Positions 55,509-64,000 of a stretch of 64,000 nucleotides of DNA are shown here, piece after piece (positions within the stretch are counted from its first letter, which is position 1; each line of letters starts with the position of its first letter). Source of the DNA: Gnetum montanum (lineage: Eukaryota > Streptophyta > Gnetopsida > Gnetales > Gnetaceae); assembly GCA_015680685.1 (NCBI GenBank), contig MNCI01008572.1:1540875-1604874 (forward strand), written 5' to 3'. The notes under the pieces were generated by a model. It did no database searches. It was not told where the DNA came from and saw nothing but the letters and a program-made list of their open reading frames with translations. The position numbers and the translations under genes were made by a program.

Positions 55509-57147
55509 CTTGCAAACATTTGAGTTTTTTGATTATAACAAAGTAATATCCCAAATAAAAATACCAAATTAATGCATATGCTTCTGATGGATAGTCCTAT
55601 TGATGCATTAACAATGATCTACTTATTTAACTTTGTAGAAAACTATGAGATAATTATAATAAATATAATCATCCCAATTAAACATGCATAAATGACTAGC
55701 ACCCAGATAGTTATATGCATTGCTTTATCATGTAAGCAATTAACATAAATAAAAAATTTCTCCTAATCCCTTACACCCAGCTTTGCTTATGAATTAACAG
55801 TAAATAACAAGAAAAATTAAAGTGATCAATTATCCCTTATGACATGCTATGAGAATAAACATAAATAGATAGATTAGAGAAATGATGAACATGTTTCCAC
55901 ATATATTTCATGTGTTTTTGTAAAATTTGCAAAACATCAAAGAGGTTAAGTGAGATGAGTAAAATGTGACCATTTTGTTAGAATTATCATGAGTGAAAAC
56001 ATTAGTAATTTGAATAGGTGAAATAAGAATACATTTTCTACATGGAAACATGCCATCCATGGTCTTCCACAACCTAGGTCATATTGCCAATTGATGTTAA
56101 TGAATGGTCCTTTGAACTTTGAAGATGAATTTGATGTTGATAGATGTCATCCAGTTTCACATAGAGCAGTATTCACCATTTTAAACTAACACTATCATGA
56201 CTCACTATACGACGTGAAGTAGGTTATGATGTTACCTTTTCTAATCAACCAATCATTGCAAATCTAGTTGTTAACTAATGACTAATGTTGTTTAATATTC
56301 CATTCCCCATCCTTTAAAATAATAAATAATAAATAATAAATAAATAAAAAGAAAGAAAAATATTTTCTACCGATTCTATTACAAATCATGTAACCATGCT
56401 TTCTTTTTCTTGTGGGAACCTATTTTAATCTAATTCATCATACTTAGTCATATTGACAAATAAATGCTAAGGATATTCTGATGACATGCCCAGATGCAAC
56501 CAACTATAAATTTTATCCTTAATAAAATTACCATGTTACATGTTTGGTAAAAAAAAAATTACTCATGAAATCAAATACTAGGATGACTCAGTGTACCATG
56601 TTAAGTAGGTTATGATGTTACCTTTTCTAATTGATCGATGATTGCATATACAACATTGTAAATCAAAATTTTATATAGTATAGAAAATATTTTCTCATGA
56701 AATCATAACATCTTTTTTGGCAAAGTATAGTGGAGATTGAAAGTCAATATGTTATATGTTAATTAATAACCATAAATTTTTACAAATGTATAAAAGTCCA
56801 ATTTAAAAATGATAGTTTTGTAATATTTATTGAGTTTGATCAAGTTACCCTAATGTGTAAAAGTGTTTAAATAACTAAATGAGTTAAATTATATTAAAAC
56901 ATTTAATAGGTAAAAATATGGTTGTACATGTGATAAAAAATAGATTTAAGTATATCTCCTTATCATTAACATAATTATTTTACCTAGTAATTTAGTATTT
57001 TATATAAATCTAAATCCCATAAAGAATTTTAAAATAAAATAGAATTATATCTTCCAAGTTTTTTCATATGAATTTTATGTTTATGCAATACAAAGAAATT
57101 TATTGGTTTAAGAAAAATTGTAAGATTAAATGAAATAGCAAGGTTAC
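55509..57147. other. Intron of the GST-N-type gene (about 1.6 kb)
   Basis: AT-rich with no supported frame. (AAT)/(AAAT)-rich runs lie at 56,320-56,350. Confidence 0.5.
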
Positions 57148-57217
57148 CATAATGTCTAGCCAAATATTTGATTATGTCATCAGATTCATACATTGATACA
57201 CCTTTGTTCAAATCCAC
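57148..57217 (-). pseudogene. Exon of the GST-N-type gene, first domain
   Basis: Minus strand, acceptor TTTCATTATAG and donor ATG/GTAACC; 70 bp reading VDLNKGVSMYESDDIIKYLARHYG. The pattern VDPNTGVSMYES..I..YL is the C-terminal half of a GST-N-type thioredoxin fold, here without damage. The protein family is predicted to be thiol or glutathione related, often plastid-targeted, with no firmly assigned reaction. Earlier exons are not visible; the next DNA upstream is a Tat-type retrotransposon. Confidence 0.8.
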
Positions 57218-57715
57218 CTATAATGAAAAATAACACATGTTATCATATGAAGACCATGTACATGATATGCATACATTTTCAAGAATTGTACATAGTAAAA
57301 TATGAAAACATGTCTTTGTCTAAATTTAAGACATTTAACATTATGGAATAATGTTTAGTAAAAAAATATAAAAGTACATGTGCAAACAGATGAATCATTC
57401 ATATCATGTAAACCAAGAAATGCAATCACATAACAGTAAAAAATGAAAATGTCATTATCAACCAAAAAAAATTTTTAAAACATTTGAACTTATTTCTAAG
57501 ACCTCAAGTTATATGCCTCATTGCTTATTAACCATATTTCATCTTGAAAATTTTGTTCACTTACTTAACCAAATAGCTCATGTTGCGATAAAGGCATCAA
57601 GATGACTATCAATTGATGAAGATAAATATTAGTTTAAGGTCTTGATAGACTATGTTTCTAGTTCAAGGTCATAGTAGATGGTGATGAGCAAGCTCACTTG
57701 TTGATGATCATTGGC
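57218..57715. other. AT-rich DNA between the GST-N exon and the Tat-type element
   Basis: No frame or repeat recognised. The 3' end and LTR of the minus-strand Tat-type element would be expected here, but I cannot define it. Confidence 0.4.
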
Positions 57716-57719
57716 TACA

Positions 57720-58950
57720 TGTAATATGGCTTTAGATAGGAGTGATTGATTGGATTAGCCAACTCATTCCCATTCATGTCTATTATTTTGAAGGATTCAT
57801 TGCTGTAGGCTTTTGTGAAAAGGAAGGGTCCTTCCCAGTTGGTAGAGAATTTATCTACATGCTCATAGATAGCTTTGAGAACCATGTCACTATCCTTGAT
57901 CTTGAACTTCTTTAGGTTATGATGGTGGTGTTGCCTCTACCTCTCTTGGTGATGCTCAATGTGAGTGAGTGTTTGGACTTGTTGCTCCTCCACCAAATCT
58001 AGGTCCATAGTCCACAACTCACTTTGTTAATCATTGATGAAGTTTAAAAGGACCACTTAGAGCAATGGTACCTACAATTCAAGGGGTAGAATAACTTTAG
58101 AACCATAAAATAGGCTATGAGGGATTACTCTTGTTGCTATGAGATAGGTCATTCTATAAGCTGAGAGTGCATGGACCAACTGCTCATACCATTTGTTCTT
58201 GCTATTGTTGAGCATTTTCTTGAGTAGGTTGATGATGGCTTTTTTTTTTACTTCAACTTACCCCTTGGCTTGGGGATAGTAACGTGATGAGAAAGAATGT
58301 TTAATGCCTAGGTCATGATAAAATTTCTTTGTCTTTTGGCTACTGAACTTTGGTCCATTGTCTATAACTATGATCATGGGTATGTCAAAATGGACTACAA
58401 TGTTATCTAGGATAAATTTACAAAATTTCGTAGATGTATTCTTCCTTAGGGGAATAGCCTTAATCCACTTGGTAAAGTATTCAATTGTGATGATTATGAA
58501 GCTATGTTTGGCCAAAGAATTAGATGTTATAGGTCCAATGATGTTCAACCCCCATCACTAAACTGGTCAAGTTATTTGGGTTATGTGTAACTTAGTTGGT
58601 GATACATGTATAAGGTTGCTATGAATTTGGCATGTGTCACATCATTTAACCTTTTGTAGGTAGTCACTTTCCATATAGGGCTAGTAATAGTCTAACTATT
58701 TTATCTGAGAGGCTATAACTCTAGGTCCTATATGTCCCCCACAAATACCCTCCTAAACCTACTCTAGGACTATTTTGGCTTCAGTCTTATCCAAGTAATT
58801 TAGGAATATGCCATCATAGGATTGTTGACATAATGTGTTATTGCCTACAATTTATGTATGTCATCATTTTGAGTAGTAGTTAGGATTTGTGAAGATTTAC
58901 CATGAATAAGGTAAAATTTGATGTCATCATACCACTCCTTAGTGGGGGTA
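57720..58950 (-). pseudogene. pol: Tat-lineage integrase relic
   Basis: The minus-strand core has NIIGPITSNSLAKHSFIII (first catalytic Asp read as Asn, near 58,540), VIDNGPKFSS (second Asp, about 58,365) and YPQAKG then VEVKKK (Glu near 58,250). The C-terminal part shows HALSAYRM, NWEGPF, AYSNESFKIIDMNGNEL and PINHSYLKPY (to about 57,725). This ending is typical of the Tat/Ogre group. A run of A on this strand near 58,240 produces a poly-Lys stretch. An open stretch covers 58,548-58,258, with stops elsewhere. Confidence 0.8.
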
Positions 58951-58999
58951 GTATGAACAATAGCCATAAATGTGTCATCAGTGCTCTACATGATGGAAA

Positions 59000-59460
59000 T
59001 AGCATAGTCCATGGTTAAGGTATACAACTTACTAAATACAACCAATGTCACACTAAGAGCTCGCATTACAATTGTTTTGGCTATTGTGTTCTCATTTCAG
59101 GGTATATGTTGGATATTAATGTTTGTAAATTATTGTAACAATTGTTCCCCTAGGTCATGGTAAGGTTGTAAGTGTTTGTATTTACTTTCATAGACCTTAG
59201 TTAATTATTTAACCACAAGTTGTGAATCACTCTTAATCATCAAGTGTTTGATTCCAAGGTCATGAGCTACCATCATCCCTCTAATCAAACCTTGATACTC
59301 CACTATGTTGTTGGTATATGGAAACTCAAAATGGTAGGTGAAGGGTCAGATCTCACTAGATGAGAATGTTAAGATGGTAGTGGAGCTAGCCCCATGGGTA
59401 GTTGAAGCTCCATCAAAGTGCATGACTACCTCATAACCGTTAGGCGCTTGGGTAATGAGG
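59000..59460 (-). pseudogene. pol: Second (archaeal-type) RNase H of the Tat-type element
   Basis: Minus-strand reading MHFDGASTTHGASSTTIL, FPYTNNIVEYQGLIRGM, LGIKHLMIKSDSQLVVK. The three acidic residues (Asp of FDGAS, Glu of VEYQ, Asp of KSDSQL) are kept. An extra RNase H between RNase H and integrase is a recognised mark of the Tat lineage. Confidence 0.8.
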
Positions 59461-60770
59461 TTGATATGCTCATTAGGAAACTGAAGATCTATGGTTTCTT
59501 CATCATCAATGGGTGAAGTTGCAAGTTATATGGCTATAGCTTGAACCTTCACCAAGGATTAAGAGATGTAGTGAAGGTTAAACTTTGCAATTATGGATTT
59601 CCATTGGGCTATGTAGCTTACTTTCCTAAATGTTGATCATTATGACTCTAAGTATGTTGTCTTTACAAATGATATTTACTTAGCTTCTAAAGAGGTAGTG
59701 CCTCCACTTCTTTTATGAGAAGACAAGTTCTATACAATACTTCTCCACTTTGGTGCATTACATATCATGGGTAACTAATGCATGGATTAGATAATATACT
59801 AGCATCTTTACTTCATCATCATGATTTTGACAAAGTAGAGAGGCAATGGATGAATCAAAGATAGTGAGGTAAATGTAGAATGATTTATCCTCTTGTCGCG
59901 TATAGATTGTCAGTAGTTGTACTAACTCTTACTTAAGGTTTTCAAAGGCTTATTCGCATTGAGTCATACACTTATAGTGAACTCCATTCTTAAGTAAGCG
60001 ATGCATGGAATGTAACTTTCCTATAAGCCTAGTGATGAATTAGTAGATGAATTGCAATCTTCCTTGTAGTTTTCAAAGCTTTTTAAGATTAGTAAGTGCC
60101 ATCAAGTTAGAGATGGCCTTAATCCTATTAGGATCAGCACATATCCCTACTTTAGATACTACAAAGCCAAGCATCTTACCAATCTTGACACTGAAAAAAC
60201 ATTTCTTAGGATTGAGTCTAACATCATACTAGAGGCATCATTTAAGAACAAGGTCTAGGTCATAACCATGGTTATTGGTCACTTTGGACACAACAACTAT
60301 ATTTTCTATGTAATTGTTGAGTAATCCTAACATGTAATTGCTAAAGATATAGGTCATGACTTATTGATAGGTTGATTCTACGTTCTTAAGGCTAAAGGGC
60401 ATCATAGTATAGCAAAAGGTACCCCAAGGGGTCATGAAAGTCATGCTAAGTTGTTTCTCTAAGTTGATCCTAATTTGGTTGTATCCTAAGAATCCATCCA
60501 TAAAGGACAAAAAGGCATGCTTCACTATAATATCTATAAGTTAATTAATACTAGGTAGAGGGAAGTCATCCTTGATTTAGATCTCAAAAATCAATGCCAA
60601 TCCAAACTCCTATTTTTCTTAGGGACTACCACTATGTTGGATATGAAACACCATCAATTTTGTGCTCTCGTGACTTAGCATCAGATTTGTTTGGGCATTG
60701 AGACCTAAGAAAAATTTCTCCAAGTGTGGTGTCATGTTGGGCCATGTAGATAGCATGGCACCCTGGAAGT
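59461..60770 (-). pseudogene. pol: Tat-lineage reverse transcriptase and RNase H relic
   Basis: Minus-strand reading: KDDFPLPSIN near 60,575, FLSFMDGFLGYNQIRI (about 60,515-60,470), MTFMTPWGTFCYTMMPFSLKN (about 60,450-60,390), a decayed YVDD region, RLNPKKCFFSVKIGKMLGFVVSK.GI (about 60,215-60,140), then RNase H pieces with HDMQCTKVEKYC (about 59,770). PWGTFCY.VMPFGLKNA and the LNP.KC pattern are typical of Tat elements. Stops are frequent, and no gag could be found upstream in the same orientation. Confidence 0.8.
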
Positions 60771-63095
60771 CCTAATGTCTATAAAGCTTTTCCTAATCTT
60801 GTCTGCTATGCTCTTCAGCACAGCCAGTGCAACACCCATTTTCAAGGCCAGTTTTCATAAAAGGGATGCTAGGGATGGACTAAACAATTCAGAAAATTTT
60901 CTATCTTTCAGGCTATCAAGTTTGCTATGTTCTCTAGCTTTCCTAGCTTGACACATGTCCCGATTGCCAGTCCACCCCGATGCTAGGCTAGGAGTTGTCA
61001 AAAGCATTCAGGATGGATAAAAAAATTTGGCAAATTTTCTATGTTTGGACCTATTACACTCTGCTACATTGCATAGTGTAGATAGTGTAGCAGGCCATGC
61101 GGGGCTAAAATTTTCCTAAGTGTTGAACCAGACATAGAAGGTGCAGTTGGCAATTCTTCAACCTTTGAGGCTACCTATCCTACTTTGTCCTTAGAGCATG
61201 ATCAAGGTCCCATGGAAAAGCATTGCGAATTGGGATAAGATTTGTTTAAAATTAGGTGTTACACTATGCTATGCTATGCAGTGTAGCACAACATAGCAAA
61301 GGTACCAGTGTTGAAGGTTTTCTAGAATGAAACCAAGAGATATTAGGCTCTCTTAATATGAAAGATGTACTTGCTAGTTGTTGAAGTTACTTGCCTTGCT
61401 AAATCTCAAAGTGATGTCTTTAATTTTTTGATAGAATTCATGGAAAATGAGTGCTATGCTCTACTATGCTATGCAATGTAGATAGCATAGTAGGCCAAAA
61501 TTGCAATATTTTCTAAGTGGTCACACCACGCTTTGTTACACTAGGTAGTGTAGATAGCGTAGCACTTGGAAAACTTCTCTGAAGGCCTTCCAAAAGTGCC
61601 TAGAGCTCATCAATGACCTTCATTCCTGCTCTAGCATCTCTTTGGTGGTTAAAGTGAGTAGTTTTTTTTTGTTTTTGCATCCCCTATTGGTCCCAAAAAT
61701 TGTCCCTACACTTGATCCTACTCAAAAGAGCAGGGAAGACATAGTCCTGGAGTGTAGGCTTCAATTTTCATTTGTTCTAGTTATTTTATAAAAACATGGT
61801 AGTTTTCTAGGTATTGGCACATGCAGTTTGGGAAATATGGTCATAGTTTGGTAGATTTTCAATCCTTGTTCTTATCCTACCAAGCGTAGCACCACAAGGT
61901 AGCACATCAGTGTGACATATCCACGTTCATGCTATGTGGGATCCATGACATGTGGCGGCCAAACCACACCTCCCCCCAACCTTGGCTCTATAATTACCTC
62001 AATAACTGACATTCCAAGGGTTGGATTTTGTAGTTAGCTTTAGCAGAAGATTAGTGAGAAAAAAGTTGATGAGTGGAAAATCTCAACATTAGAGTCTCCC
62101 AAATCTTTGTTCCATTCCTGCACTTGAGCATGACACCTCCACATGCACAACATAGTAACTCTCAGCCCAACAAGAATAATCTTCTTTGTGTCTATCAACA
62201 CCACATCTATAGCACTCCAAAGAGTGTGACCATATTGCCTCACTGCCTAGTTGTTCCTGTCTATGCTACACGCCAATTGTACACATCATGCAATCAAAAG
62301 TCATGTCCCCCAATCAAAGGTCACTTGCACTCTTATTTTATTTTGGCACAAAACATACTTTAAATTGTTTTCATACTTGTTTATTTCTATTGCTATAATG
62401 CATGCCCATTAATACTCTTCCATTGTTATGCATATTGCGTTCCCACTTATTCCAAACTCCTATATGTGATGCTTTAAAATCATTATTTACAAATAGTTAT
62501 TGGACACCACATAAGTCCCTGATTAATCGATTGGACCATTTAGGGCACCTCATTTCCATCTTCTCTAGCACTGCCCTCCCATAAACTCAGGGTTAGGCTG
62601 TGCACTTGACAACCTCTTGATGTTCCAACCATTGATGTTCTTAGATGCTATAGTTTTTGGATCTAGAAGAAGGGCTTGAACCTCCATGTCCCTGTTATGC
62701 ATCATGGGTAGTCCTGCATGCCTTCTGTACCTCCTTGCTAGTGTAAACATAACACCCCTATAGACCTGCTATGATAGTAGTTGGATCACAGGCTAGCATA
62801 GGGGTTTTTTATGTCTCAGTTGGTACAGTTGGGTCCTAGTTGACAGTTCCCTTGGAACCTCATAGAACAAAAGGACCAAAATGGTGTATTGCATTAAGCT
62901 CTATGTGTTTCATGTAGCATGAGATGTATAGCATAACAAGTGTAGCGTAACCACTCTATCAGCATGACAGTCCCACCTAGTGTAGCAGCATAAACCACTA
63001 CTTTTCCAACATTTCTAGACTTTTCCATTTTTGGCCTACTTTTTGTGTAGCTTACCTATTTATTTAATTCTTATGTCCTTTTTGAAATAGTAAAA
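60771..63095 (+). other. Probable LTR/leader of a plus-strand retroelement, rich in short hairpins
   Basis: No convincing coding frame. Short motifs made of TGCTATGC, GTGTAGATAG and TGTAGCA recur at 61,061-61,094, 61,261-61,297, 61,451-61,492, 61,531-61,565 and 62,930-62,990. Many form small inverted repeats. A TATA-like CTATAATTA lies at 61,988-61,996. Position upstream of a gag-like start suggests a long 5' LTR and leader, but I could not define LTR ends or a primer site. Confidence 0.35.
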
Positions 63096-64000
63096 ATGAA
63101 TCCACCTAGCACCTCAATCACCACCTTGTGCTTGGGGATAGACCATCCCTTGCAACATTGAACAGATCCTAAACAACCACCTTGCCCAGTGTAGATACCA
63201 CAACAATCTCTTTGACTGCAACATCAATCTCCCGAGCACATGGCTTGTGATGAAGAGTGATATAGCTTCTTATGTGCAAGGATCTAAGCAGGCCTACCAT
63301 TGGACCATTAGGAATTTGAAGAAAAGTGTAAATTTGAAATCATTCACTAGAATGGAAGGGAGTTCCTTCCTGCTCCTGATGCCATCATACCACTCATTAA
63401 AACATTTTAATGGATATTGAATCAACATATTTGACTGAGTGGGTCAAAAGAACAAGATACAAAGTCTCATTATGATGAACCCCTTCATGATGGTCAAGAG
63501 TAATTTGACTCCCATTCTGAAGGTGGTGGTCCAGTTTATACCACAACCACACAAACCACTTATGTGTTCTTTCTGCACTAGTTGCAATCCTCCATCTCTT
63601 TGGTGATAGCTACAATGCTTTCAAAGCCTAAACCTTCTTTGGTGGTAGGTAGCGACCAAATGCTGTCAACACAGCAACATGTAGGATCTTTAGCTTCATT
63701 TCCCTTTATCATTCCTTCACAGTCTATTCAAGTTGTGCAGCCAACATATGTAATGCCTACACTACCATATGTACATACCATGCCTACATTGTAATCCCAT
63801 ATGAGCCCTATTTCCATTACCTCTTCTATGCTAATTCCACCATTAGCAGCAACTCCAACTTCAATTGCGTGGTGGGTAGTAACATCCTTTTCTATTGTCC
63901 AAATGCCTCAGATGCCACAGTATATAGAACCTCAAAATTATCAAGCTTTACATATGGTGCAACCAACCATAGGGCTATGGGCTGCTCCAGCAACGGGGCA
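63096..64000 (+). pseudogene. gag: gag-like start of a plus-strand retroelement, continuing beyond the window
   Basis: From ATG 63,096 the translation opens MNPPSTSITTL and continues with Gln/Pro-rich stretches. After frame breaks it continues with an open stretch 63,582-63,794 and a Pro/Met/Gln-rich part (IQVVQPTYVMPTLPYVHTMP) up to the window edge. Such Pro/Gln-rich sequence fits the N-terminal half of large plant gypsy gags. No capsid core is visible yet, so the call is tentative. Confidence 0.4.

Noticed and set aside
62040-62750. Several frames of 60-96 residues on both strands
   Set aside because: No motifs, no codon pattern, mutually overlapping, and located in a probable LTR/leader.

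Overview
The window looks like repeat-dense nuclear DNA of a vascular plant with a large genome. It is AT-rich and almost every open frame is broken. The only cellular gene I can follow has short GT-AG exons separated by kilobase-scale, transposon-filled introns. Long TE-filled introns and endogenous caulimovirid DNA would suit a gymnosperm or a similarly large-genome plant, but I cannot name the species. I see no intact protein-coding gene, CRISPR array or credible rRNA/tRNA gene.

Layout. (1) 1-10,762: an LTR of family A (1-875) is nested in the 5' LTR of an Athila-type Ty3/gypsy element (family B, 876-10,762) with decayed gag, protease, RT, RNase H and integrase. (2) 10,840-13,273: non-coding DNA with degenerate short repeats. 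(3) 13,274-14,967: an intronless CCR4-type deadenylase copy followed by a polypurine tract and the start of an LTR. (4) 14,991-32,838: a block of endogenous caulimovirid (pararetrovirus) DNA. It holds four pieces: I (+, fragment), II (-), III (-) and IV (+). IV is close to one complete, circularly permuted genome unit of about 7.1 kb; II and III lack the RT core and RNase H. (5) 32,839-35,775: an LTR-retrotransposon head, then a second CCR4-type copy with its polypurine tract and LTR, inverted relative to the first, so the virus block lies between two inverted CCR4-LTR modules. (6) 35,775-44,363: a ~640-bp repeat, an unrecognised GC-richer coding-like relic, a solo-LTR candidate and a LINE relic. 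(7) 44,369-52,094: a family A element with both LTRs, a perfect 5-bp target duplication and a gag-protease interior that lacks RT, RNase H and integrase. (8) 52,101-57,217: minus-strand exons of a tandem GST-N/thioredoxin-fold gene, now a pseudogene, with a second copy of the ~640-bp repeat and a Ty3/gypsy RT relic in its introns. (9) 57,720-60,770: a minus-strand Tat-lineage pol (RT, RNase H, second RNase H, integrase). (10) 60,770-64,000: a probable LTR/leader rich in short hairpins, then the start of a plus-strand gag that leaves the window.

How the parts fit. The Athila pair shows one autonomous-type relic and one deleted derivative sharing gag, the 3' non-coding region and a tRNA-Asp-type primer site. 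The virus pieces share one long frame (movement protein, coat protein with zinc knuckle, protease, RT, RNase H) and a tRNA-Met-type primer site, and were joined by deletions, an inversion and end-joining. The most unusual item is the CCR4 deadenylase copy, present twice with the same downstream polypurine tract and LTR, which suggests capture of a host mRNA by an LTR retrotransposon. Assembly gaps lie at 10,763-10,839, 40,106-40,351 and 50,867-51,348. Single-N joins with duplicated flanks lie at 63 and about 45,934.
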